A stretch of DNA of 64,000 nt, from contig CM066307.1 in assembly GCA_033807695.1 (NCBI GenBank), positions 3,472,001-3,536,000 on the forward strand. Reading direction: 5' to 3'. Origin of the DNA: Daedaleopsis sinensis. Lineage: Eukaryota; Basidiomycota; Agaricomycetes; Polyporales; Polyporaceae. The notes below the pieces were generated by a model that ran no database searches, was not told the DNA's origin, and saw only the letters and a program-made list of their open reading frames with translations. Position numbers and translations under genes: made by a program. Shown here piece by piece: positions 9,631-20,237 of the stretch. Within the stretch, counting starts at the first letter, position 1; every line of letters begins with the position of its first letter.

Positions 9631-11482
9631 ATGTCCGAACAGCCTGTCAACGTCACAAGAGAAGGAGGAGGATTCGGTGGCCTGCACGAAAGTTTCTGCG
9701 GAGCGGGGGGTTGCGCAGTCACGAAAGATGAAGATCCACTTCGCAACTCTGTTCTTTGCGGAATTCATGAACGGCTGGAACGACGGTATCATTGGACCCC
9801 TCCTACCAGTCATACAAGCCTACTACGGGGTGAGTGCGAACAGCTGCCAACAAGTGAACGAGTCTAATGAACGATCTCAGATAAACTTCGCTACGGTCTC
9901 CCTCATATTCATATTCAACACTATAGTCAGTGGCGACTCTCGACTCATCCGTCACTCTCCTGACTTGAGCCATAGGGGTATCTCTCGGGCGCGTTTGCGA
10001 ACGTGTATTTGACAGATCGCTTTGGATTTGGCAAAATCTTGGTGTTCGGTGAGCTGCGCTCGCTGCAGACCTCGCACACGCTAACCCCGTGACTCTGCTA
10101 TAGGTTCTATGTGTCAGCTCGCGGGATACATCATGCTTGTGCCTGTCGGACCATTCCCGTTGATGTGTCTCGCGTTCGTGCTTATTGGTCTTGGTCTATC
10201 GTTACAAAACGCCCACTGCAATGGGTACGTGGGTAGCTCGCGCGAGAATGCATCCACGAAGATGAACCTTCTCCATGCCACTTACGGTACGTCGACTCAT
10301 GTCTCACCCTCAAAACATTTATTGACAGTTTAGCGATCGACTTCCTTCTATAGGGTTCGGAGCTCTCGTCTCTCCGCTTGTTGCGACGCAACTGGCGCAA
10401 CCCAGGCACTTAGCCGTCAACTACTACATTTTGGTCGGACTTTACGTTTTCAACACTCTATTGCTTTTGGTTGTCTTCCGTGGGAGACGCCAAGCTGGTG
10501 CGTTTTTGTCACGTTCCAACTAGACAGGTGTTCACATTTGCGCAGAAATCAAGGCAGAAGAAGGCGAATGCGAGCAGCGCCCAGATCCTACGGTCGTACA
10601 GAGTAACAAGTATAAGCAGATTTTCAAGATACGCGAGGTGCATTTCCTTGCTCTATGGGCTCTGATCTACATCGGAACAGAGGTGACCATCGGAGGTATG
10701 TCAAACTACCATGACCGTGAAGACGAGTCTGAATTGAGGACTGTCTCAGGCTGGACGGTCACGTACATTCAGAGGGAGCGAAATGGCCACTCATCTGCAG
10801 GCTACATCTCGTCAGGATTCTTCGGAGGTAAGCTCTACTGCATTGATTGACGCGTCTTATCTGAGTTCTTCACACTAGGCCTTATGCTGGGAAGAATCTT
10901 GCTCTTATGGCTTAACCGGAAGGTATGCGGCGTACATTTGTTCCATCGTCGTTGTGCGTTTCTCTGATACTTCTTCTCAGATTGGCGAACGTCGCGTATT
11001 CTTCCTCTATGCCATTATCGCGATCCTGTACGTATTGTCTCTGGTGCCGCTATGTTGCACACTCACGTTGAGTTTCCACCTCCGTCAGTCTCGAAGTGAC
11101 CGTATGGGTAGTCCCGTCGCTGGTCGAGAACACCGTTGCCGTGGCGTTCATCGGCCTGGTCCTCGGCCCAATGTATCCCATCATGATGAACCACGCTTCA
11201 TCAATTCTCCCGCACTGGCTTTTCACGGGATGTGTGGGATACATAGCCAGCATCGGCCAGACTGGGTCTGCGGTGCTTCCGTTCCTCACCGGGATGCTCG
11301 CGTCGAAGTTTGGCATCGCTTCTCTCCAGCCTTTGTGAGTTCCGCCTTCTTCAGATCGACGCGACATACTCACGGATCCCCGGCTGCTGCACCGCATATA
11401 CAGTATTGTATCGATGATGGCTGCTCTGATCGTGATATGGGCGGTGATTCCGACTCGCGCGCGGTACCCAGAGTCGCTCTGA
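9631..11482 (+). CDS. Major facilitator superfamily transporter
   Basis: About ten short exons join in phase to a roughly 440-residue membrane protein. Pieces include MKIHFATLFFAEFMNGWNDG, IIGPLLPVIQAYYG, INFATVSLIFIFNTI, GYLSGAFANVYLTDRFGFGK (the loop 2-3 region), MCQLAGYIMLVPVGPFPLMC, ALWALIYIGTEVTIGG, ERRVFFLYAIIAIL, VAFIGLVLGPMYPIMMNHAS and SMMAALIVIWAVIPTRARYP, ending at 11482. It resembles fungal fucose-permease-like MFS members, but the substrate cannot be read from sequence. The N-terminus is unclear: MKIHF (9728) is the first safe Met, ATG 9631 could join it through an intron ending at about 9718, and the frame is also open back to 9494 inside the neighbouring transposon. Confidence 0.85.
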
Positions 11483-12761
11483 TCTACTAGCACAACACTT
11501 GCTACACCATCATCTTAGACTTCAAGTTTCGCCCCTAGGACTAATAGCCTCATATAATCCAATCCGGAATATAATTTATTGGTAGCACCTCACTCGCACC
11601 ACTGTTCGAATGAACGCGGCTCAGGCCAGCAAGTCGAAGTCAACATTTGCCATGCAACTCGACCCGAATCGCCGAGCTCCGCAGGCGAGGTGCAAAACAC
11701 GAATGATCCTTTGACAACGGCTTTTGGTAAGTGTTCCAGTTTGTCGGACTCTTTTTTTCCATCGCTAATCTTGCCATGCGGTCGGCTCTATCGGCGTCTC
11801 GAGAGCTTCAACATAAGCGAGTACGCCAAGTTGGCACTCGAAGCAGTACGGCAAAGCGGTGAGATTCCCCAGGACTCCTCTGATTCTTACCTACTTATTC
11901 TCACGCGTTCCCAAAGCTGTGTGATGGAGGCTATGTGAACTGTCACACTCAAAGAGGTTACATAGTTAATCACCGAACCTCCGACCGCAATCGATAATAA
12001 GTACCGACCTCGGACGACAGTCGGACAACGTGAGTAGTGCCAGTGTTCTGTCACCGTGACGGCAGCCGTGGAATATGGGGCCGTCTCTGGAGATGAATAT
12101 CATCCTATCTTAGCTACAGTGTCTCAGATCTCAGGGTTACTAGTAAGAGTGAGTGGTGCATATTGGCGCAGTCCTGTGAATATTCCGCCTTGTTCTCCGC
12201 TTACACCTGCTTACACCCTCGCTTCTACAGTGTGACATGGGTGCTATGACGTTGAGCGTCTCATATTCTGCGATGGCGAAACCCTATTGCGTAACATGGC
12301 GTAGTACCAGGGTGTACTTATCCCCATGACGGGTCTCTCTCATATGGAAACCGCCCCTGGCATAGGGGGAAGGTGTGTACCATATCTCCGGCATTGAGTT
12401 TTTGCCATGATTGCATCGTGTTCAACGACAAGGGCTATGTTGACCTCAAGACCTTGCCGACTCAGCGGTTCAAGCAGCAAAAATTTGTGACCTGGCCCAA
12501 ACCTGGCCTATAAGACTCATATACAACACGCACCATTCAAGGAATTGTGCCGCTTCTCGACCGAGAGCATGATCTGAAACACCCTTGGAGTCTGGACGTA
12601 GCGATAGGTTCACATGGCTTCCTACAATGCTGATAACCCGTGGATAATTCAGGTCCACCAGAACGACATGACCGCAAGTATAAGTTACACCCCGGCCATG
12701 CGTGTGCCGTACTACTACTAGTAGGCCTTGGACATCGAGTTACACTCTGCTTGCGATCACA
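11483..12761. other. Long intergenic stretch, no convincing gene
   Basis: 1.28 kb between the transporter and the aminotransferase. A frame at 11579-11938 contains ISEYAKLALEAVRQSGEIPQ next to a good splice donor (GGTAAGT at about 11724), perhaps a fragment of a larger gene, but no domain is recognisable. The rest shows nothing. The last few hundred bases should contain the aminotransferase promoter. Confidence 0.4.
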
Positions 12762-13577
12762 ATGGCCAACGGCTCCGTACCCCTCAATCGAGCAGTGAAT
12801 AACCCTCAGTCGATGCAGATCCTTTCCAAAACGTTCTACGACGCGTTCATCTCACAGTCTTCGAAGCGCCGCATAGAGGATCCAAGTCAGTACACGTCTG
12901 TCCCACAACACCACCGCTGACCAAGCTCTCCTCACCCCTTGCAGTCCGCGCCTTGTTTCCTCTCCAAGATCGCCCAGGGGTCATCTCTCTGCTCGCTGGC
13001 ATCCCCGACGCCTCCATATTCCCAATCACATCCCTTCAATTCACGCTGCGCGATCCAGTGTCGCGCGAAGATGTCCCCATTGCGCTCACCGACACTGAGC
13101 TCTCTCGTGCGCTGCAATACAGTGGAGGAAAGGGCCTCCCGGACCTCATCGACTGGTTTGCCGGACTGCAAGAGTTCAGCCATGGTCGCCGGAAAGGGGA
13201 GGGCTGGGATATTACGCTTGGAGCGGGATCGTCGGATTTGCTCTACAAGGTGATGTACAATCATTTGGGTTCCCTGCCATGTTAGTGTTCGCGGAGCGTT
13301 TAGCATTGTGCTGATTGCGATTCCACTCCAAGGCTATCCATGCGCTCCTAGACCCGGGAGACGTGGCGCTCATTGAAACCCCTGTCTATGCGTATGTTCA
13401 GGGACTGTTGTTGCTATAGGTAGCTTACGAGCGACTGACTGACTCCAACGTCTACAGGAGCATCATCCCCGTTTTTCACGCGACGGGTTGCGAGATGATA
13501 GGTTTGTGGATAGTTACCTTCCCATACGATTTATATGTTGCTGAGTACCTCCTCTTACAGAGATTGGTACCAACCAG

Positions 13578-13864
13578 TGTTGAAGTTTGAGGAGGTATAG
13601 GCAAACCCGCGCGAGACGTCGCGCGGGCGCCACGGTTGGGCGCGTAGTGCGCCATGGACTTTGTCTCGACTTGATCTCTTTTGATTCGTCATCCGCTCCT
13701 CATCCGCATGTCTTACGCGTGTACGTTGTAGCTTATACGACGCTCGAAGCGTCCGTCTCACCATATGTTGTATTCCATGTACTTATATTGTCTGTAGGTT
13801 TACTTCTACAGGTACCATCAATATAGTCTCGCACCCCATTGCTCGACTGAGGTTTACTTCTACA
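13578..13864 (+). repeat. Copia 5' LTR (287 bp)
   Basis: Starts TGTTGAAGTTTGAGGAGG and ends CTTCTACA. It is 50 bp shorter than the 3' LTR; the missing segment lies between two direct repeats of TCTCACC, so it was probably lost after insertion. Confidence 0.93.
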
Positions 13865-13885
13865 GGTTATGAGCCCTGCCTCGTA
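13865..13885 (+). other. Copia primer-binding site region
   Basis: The bases directly after the 5' LTR (GGTTATGAGCCCTGCC) sit where the tRNA primer pairs. They resemble the half-tRNA type site of many Copia elements. The tRNA was not identified. Confidence 0.5.
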
Positions 13886-13967
13886 AGAGGCGGCTTCAAA
13901 CTTTAAAGAACCTTTGAGCTTCGAATTCGACTCCCACGTCCATCCCCATAAACCCCCATCGTTCTCG

Positions 13968-16900
13968 ATGTCCTCAAGCGTCAAGCTTGGCGACGATTTC
14001 GTCCGGGTCCCTCGGCTAGAGGCGGCCGGTGCGAACTGGGTCCTCTACAAGGACCGGATGCTCTGGGCGGCAGACGCGAAAGGCATTCGCGGCCACCTAG
14101 ACGGTTCCACCACCGAGCCAGTACGACCGGCCAGCACAGCGGCGCAGGCCACGACGGCAGCAACGCAGGCCGGTACCGGCACAGCAGCAGCAACGACCCA
14201 GACGACGACGACCGTCGCAGCGCCCGATCCCGCTCAGATCAAGTACGAGAAGGATCTCGTGCAGTGGCGCAAGAACGAGGCCATCGTAAAGCAGCTCATC
14301 GCGGCGACGATCTCGGACTCACTGTTCCTCAAGGTGCGCTCGAAGCCGACCGCACATGGGATCTGGGAAGCGCTCGCAAACACGTTCGAGAAGAAGTCCC
14401 GCATGGTCTCGCTTGACCTGCGCCGACGTCTCCAGGAGGAACGTTGCGGGAACAAGGACGACGTGCGCACACACGTCACCAAGCTCCGCACCATGTACGA
14501 GAACCTCGCCGCCATGGGACACCCTCCATCTGACGACGACTTCACCGCCATCATCCTCGGCTCCATGCCCCCATCTTTCGACTCGTACATCTCATCCCTC
14601 TTCGCTGCATCTCGTCTCAACGCCGTCACGATCTCTCCCGACGACGCTATGGACGCCTTGACCGACGAGTACGAGCGCCGTCGTGCATCGAGGCCCAAAG
14701 GTCCAGATCGGAAGGGCAACGACGCGGACGACGTCGCTCTAGCGGCAAACGATCGGACCAAGTCGAAGGACAATGTCCGCTGCTTCAAGTGCAAGAAGCT
14801 GGGGCACTACAAGTCGGAGTGTCCTAGTCGGCGTGGTTCAGGGGGAGGAAAGGGAGGTCAGGGTCAGGGTCAGGGAGACTCGTCGAAGGGGAAGGACAAC
14901 GCATCCGCCGCAAAGGAGAAGGAGAAGGAGAAGGACTCAGAGCGCATCGAGGCGTGGTTCGTACGTGCCCTACCCGCTACATCTACGTTCCATATGTCCG
15001 GCCAAGACTCCATGAACGACGACTGCATTTCCGAGTACGACTCCGAGTGTGACTTCGAAGATGAAGATTCCCTACCTACCAACGCTCACACTGCTCGAAA
15101 TGAACCGTCAAGTCACTTCCGAATCGACGCTATGCTCCTCGATTCTGGCGCATCCCGTCATATGTCTCCACACCGCGACCGCTTCACCAACTATCAACCC
15201 ATAAACCCCCCTCGCGATATTCAGGCCGCCGACAACCACAGCTTTCAGGCCGTAGGGAAGGGTGATATGTTGATAACGCTACCAAACGGGAACACAGAGT
15301 CTAAAGTCCTTCTACGCGATGTCTTCCACGCTCCATCCATGGGGATGACTCTCATCTCCGTCAGACGTGTTGCCGCGATGGGAACAGCGTTGACGTTCCT
15401 GCACGACACCTGTACAGTCACAAACCCTGCAGGGAAGGTGATCGCGGTCGTTAAAGTCAACAACGGACTCTACGAAGTGCCTCTCACGCCTATGGAGGCC
15501 GCTGCTCCGGCTGTCGAGAAGAAGCGCGTTGTTACGTGCCAGCAACTTCATCGTATGATGGGACACGCCTCGTATCGTGCTGTCGAAGAGATAATCTCGA
15601 AGGGGATGGCCGAAGGCGTCAAACTCGACCCCAACAGCAAGCCAGTCGCTTGCGAAATCTGCGAGAAGGCGAAGATGACACGCAAGACAATTTCGAGGAC
15701 GCGTGTTCGCCCGCGAGCGACAGAAATCGGCGAGGAGGTGCACGTCGACACCTGGGGTCCATCACCGGTCGAGACGCTCGGAAAGCGTCGGTACAATACC
15801 ATGTTTACCGACGATGCTACTCGATTCTCTATTCTCTGGCTACAGCGGACGAAGGACGAGGCCTTCGAGTCTTACAAGCGTACAGAAGCTTTCTATCTGA
15901 CGCAGAAGGGGGCGCGGATCAAATGCTTGCACAGCGACCGTGGTGGGGAGTTCCTAAGCAAGGAGTTCACCGATCATCTTCAACAGCAAGGGACTAGACG
16001 AAAGCTTACCACCCACGACACCCCCGAGTACAACGGCGTAGCAGAACGTCTGAACCGGACCACGATGGAGAAGGTTCGGGCGTTGATCGAGGACAGCAAG
16101 ATGCCCAAGTTTCTGTGGGGCGAAGCAGCACAGCACAGTATCTTTTTGAAGAACTGTATCCCAACGTCAGCTCTCAACGGCATAACTCCACACGAAGCAT
16201 TCTGGGGCGTCAAGCCCAACCTTGCTAATCTCCACCCCTGGGCGTGCAAGGTGTATATCCACACCCCGGGTGGCTCCAAGCTCTCGTCTCGTGCCGCCGT
16301 CGGGCACTGGATGGGCTTCGACTCGGAGAGCGACGCGCACCGAGTCTACTGGCCGGAGAAGCGAAAGGTCACGGTCGAGCGGAATATCAAATTCGCCGCA
16401 CCAGTCGAGTCCGACGACGAGATCGAGTTGCCGCTTGAGGGGGAGAAGAAAAGTGTCAGTACTCACCCTAGCAAGCAGGCCAACTCGACCCTCAACCCAG
16501 CTCCTGCTCCTCCTGCGCCTCCTGCTCGTCCCTCTACCCCCACAGCAGCTCGTCCGTCGACTCCTGCTCCATCCGCACTCGCACCTATTCAGCCGAAGTC
16601 ACCGGCACGTCCCGCACCTCCTGTCGTCGACCGAAAGCCAGCGTCGGCCAGCAAGCCGGATTTTCTTGGCAGCGACTTTGAAGGGAGCTCAGAAGGGCGT
16701 TCTAAACGTGTCCGGAAGGAATCCAGCTACGTGAAGCAGCTGCGTCGAGGCGAAGGGAGCGCAACTGGACGAAAAGGCGACCCCATCTTGCCGCGCGGAA
16801 TCCAGGAGGGGTCTATGAGGGGAGCATACATCGAGGAGGTCCCAGAGCTTGTGGAGCGGGCAGCAGTCGCATTCGAGGGAGCAGTGGTGGAAGAAGAAGA

Positions 16901-18490
16901 TGTTGCGATGGCGGCGGTCATGGCAGAGGCGGAGTGTCTAGAACGTACGAGGAGGCGAAGAAGCGCCCGGACTGGCCGGATTGGGAGGTCGCGATCAAGG
17001 CGGAGATTGAATCCTTGATTCGCAACGAGACTTGGGAGGTCGTTGAACGTCCGTCTAACACCAACGTCGTCAGCTGCAAGTGGGTCCTTCGCATCAAAAA
17101 GAACTCAGCCGGCGAGATCGACAAACGCAAGGCTCGCCTAGTTGCGAGAGGATACACACAGAAGTACGGCCTGGACTATTTCGACACCTACGCACCAGTC
17201 GCCAAGCTCCCATCTTTCCGCATCATCCTAGCCATCGCGGGTCGCAATGGTTGGCCGGATGAAACATTCGATTTCAATAGCGCATACCTCAACTCGAAAC
17301 TCGACGAGGAGGTCTATCTGGAGCAGCCGCCAGGATTCGAGTTTCGCAACCGACGTAAGTACGTCCTCCGGCTCAAGAAGGCGCTTTACGGCTTGAAGCA
17401 GGGTGGTCGAAAATGGTATGAGACGCTATGCCAAGCTCTCACTGACCTGTCGTTCAAACGGTCAGAGGCTGACTGGGGCGTTTTCTACAAGCACGAGCCC
17501 CCGCATATCACAGTTCTAGCCGTGCACGTCGATGACTGCATGATAACCGGCGACCACCACCCTCTCATCTTAACCTACCGTGACGAGCTCAACAGAAGAT
17601 ACAAGCTCACGGAGCTCGGCCCCATCTCTTGGCTCCTTGGCATAAAGGTCTCGCGCGACTTCGAGAATCGCACCATCACCCTTTCTCAGCACGCATACAT
17701 TGACGCAATCATCACCCGCTTCAATTTCGACGACCTTAAGCCAGTCTCTACCCCCATGAACCCGAACGTCACACTGTCCAAGTCACAGTGCCCCGAAAGC
17801 GTCACGGACATCGCACGCATGCGTCGTGTCCCGTACCGTGAAGCTGTTGGTGCTCTCATGTACGCAGCTATGGGAACGCGTCCCGACATCGCGTTTGCCG
17901 TCTCGACTCTCGCCCAGTACTCGCACAACCCGGGCTGGGCTCACTGGGAAGCCGTCAAGCACGTCTTTCGTTACCTGCTAGGTACGAAGAATTTCTCGTT
18001 GAAGTATGGAGGGGAGAGGAAGGGGCTGGAAGGGTTTGTGGATGCGGACGGCGCATCTCAGGAGAACAGGCACGCTATCACCGGGTACGTCTATCTCATC
18101 GATGGCGGTGCGGTCTCTTGGGCGTCGAAGAAACAAGAGCTCGTCACTCTATCGACCGCCGAGGCCGAGTACGTCGCCGCTACGCATGCTGCCAAAGAAG
18201 GAATCTGGCTTCGCCGTCTCATTGGCGAGGTCTTCCGTCCTCTCACCGACCCGACTACGCTCTACAACGACAACCAATCTGCCATTGCGCTCACCAAGGA
18301 CGGCTCATATCACGCGCGTACCAAGCATATCGACGTACGCTACCATTTCATTCGATACGTGATCGAGGCCGGCTCGATTCGACTACTCTACTGCCCTACG
18401 AACAACATGACCGCGGATATTCTGACGAAGGCCCTACCGAGCTTGAAGGTCAAGCACTTCGCGTCCGCGCTCGGTCTCGCGATGGTTTGA
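13968..18490 (+). CDS. Copia gag-pol polyprotein (one -1 frameshift)
   Basis: From ATG 13968: gag with a UBN2-type region (about residues 95-230), a CCHC zinc knuckle CFKCKKLGHYKSEC (about residue 271), aspartic protease LLDSGASRHM (about 389), HHCC integrase zinc site (HRMMGH...CEICEKAK), and integrase catalytic core with VDTWGP, HSDRGGEF and NGVAERLNRTT. A -1 change of frame is needed between 16934 and 17018. RT follows (YEEAKKRPDWPDW, WKWVLRIKK-type start, active site VHVDD), then RNase H (VDADGASQENRHAITGY, TLSTAEAEYVA, NDNQSAI), ending at 18490. All catalytic motifs are intact. Copia polyproteins are normally one frame, so the break is probably a mutation or sequence error. Confidence 0.92.
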
Positions 18491-18497
18491 GGGGGAG
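18488..18497 (+). other. Copia polypurine tract
   Basis: TGAGGGGGAG abuts the first base of the 3' LTR, the expected place for the plus-strand primer. Confidence 0.7.
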
Positions 18498-18834
18498 TGT
18501 TGAAGTTTGAGGAGGTATAGGCAAACCCGCGCGAGACGTCGCGCGGGCGCCACGGTTGGGCGCGTAGTGCGCCATGGACTTTGTCTCGACTTGATCTCTT
18601 TTGATTCGTCATCCGCTCCTCATCCGCATGTCTTACGCGTGTACGTTGTAGCTTATACGACGCTCGAAGCGTCCGTCTCACCTCAGTCTCGCACCCCATT
18701 GCTCGACTGAGGTGAGCTCCCGGTCTCTCACCATATGTTGTATTCCATGTACTTATATTGTCTGTAGGTTTACTTCTACAGGTACCATCAATATAGTCTC
18801 GCACCCCATTGCTCGACTGAGGTTTACTTCTACA
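18498..18834 (+). repeat. Copia 3' LTR (337 bp)
   Basis: Matches the 5' LTR base for base by eye, except for 50 additional bases at about 18683-18732. A 28-bp piece of the extra segment (starting AGTCTCGCACC) also occurs near the LTR's end (18795-18822). Confidence 0.93.
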
Positions 18835-20237
18835 ACCAGTATGGTATCAATGCACAAAACCTACGTGATGTGCTGGACAACTGGCCAGCTAGCAAGCCGA
18901 AACCGAAGGTGCTCTATACTGTGCCGGTACGTTATGCCTCACGAAATTGTTAAGGAATGGAACATAAACGTGTGCGTGGAACTTCAATAAACAGTATGGC
19001 TGTAATCCAACTGGCATAACATCGACGCTCGAGCGGCGACTCGAGGTTCTCGAACTCGCTCGAAGGCATAATTTCCTCATTTTAGAAGGTAAGTCCATCT
19101 TCATTTCGTCGCTTCCCAACAAACGATCCCTGGCTGATTCCTTATATGATAGACGATCCCTACTATTACCTCTACTATGGGAACGCGCCACGTCCGCCGT
19201 CCTATTTCGCTCTTGACCGCCAGCAGCCCGAAATGGGGCGCGTGGTCCGATTCGACAGCTTTTCCAAGGTCCTGTCATCCGGAATGCGTATCGGAGTACT
19301 CTCGGCACCCCAGGCGATCATCGACGCTGTTATTCTGCATGTACATGTCCTCTTTCTGCCCCGTCTCCCCTGAGAACATAACTTCAAACGCTTTGTACAA
19401 TACCTGTAGTACTGATATGATCGATATAGACCATGAACGCCAACCTCCAACCGCCGACATTCACGCAAGTCCTCTCGCTCGTGATGCTGAAGTTCTGGGG
19501 ATATGAGAAACTCCTTGCGCACGTCACCCGTGTCGCAGAGTTCTACCGCGTGAAACGGGACATCTTCGAGGCGCTGATGCAGAAGCACCTCACTGGACTC
19601 GCGGAATGGAATACACCCGAGGCGGGGATGTTTGTTTGTTTGTTTGTTTGTTATCCTAGTTTACCGCCCTCGAGGGCCTAGCCCTATGGTAGGCAGTACG
19701 GTACAAGGTAGCTGCAGGCTCGAGCAATAGACTATGGGGGGGGTGTCACAGAACAGTAGCAGGGGGGTGAGAGGATAGAGTCGAGGCACATCGACCAAGG
19801 CCATTAGATGTAGGGGAGCGGCTGACACCTAGTATAGTAGTAGGAACGAGAGGGCAGCAGGGAGAGAGAGATACTAAAGAGAGAGCAGCAGGTATCAGTA
19901 GAAACGGCTCCCCGTCACGCGCTGCCCCCACAGCCCCTGGCCTTCGACCAGGCAGGGCAATGGGTTCTAAACCTGCTGTAGGGTTTCTATCCCTTCTACA
20001 GTCAGGGATCCGAGTCGCAGTTCGCCGCTTCTCGTCAAAACTCCGCCATTCCCAGAGAAGGGGGGCAGCGCGCGCCGTAGCCGTGTGAGAGGCAGAAAGA
20101 AAGAAAAAAGAAAGGGAGGGACCATCTCCGAGTCCTGGGCCTGGTGTTGTCGAGTGCGTTCCCGTGGGGGCGAGGCGTTGAGGCGTCTGTAGGCAGAGAG
20201 TCAGCGGTGTATCGCTCGCGGAACATCAGGTAGAGTC

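Larger units (their letters stand above)
13578..18834 (+). mobile_element. Ty1/Copia LTR retrotransposon
   Basis: Complete 5.26-kb element with TG...CA LTRs (13578-13864 and 18498-18834), 5-bp target duplication ACCAG (13573-13577 and 18835-18839), a primer-binding region right after the 5' LTR, a purine tract (TGAGGGGGAG) right before the 3' LTR, and a gag-protease-integrase-RT-RNase H coding region in Copia order. The LTRs are identical apart from one 50-bp length difference, which points to a recent insertion. It interrupts the aminotransferase gene in the same orientation. Confidence 0.95.

Noticed and set aside
9612..9870. Other ATG-led frames at the transporter's 5' end
   Set aside because: They are out of frame with the membrane segments unless spliced, so they were used only as possible first exons.
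9631..19680. A biosynthetic cluster made of the MFS transporter and the aminotransferase
   Set aside because: No core biosynthetic enzyme is present, the intergenic gap is 1.3 kb, and the aminotransferase resembles general amino-acid metabolism enzymes and is broken.
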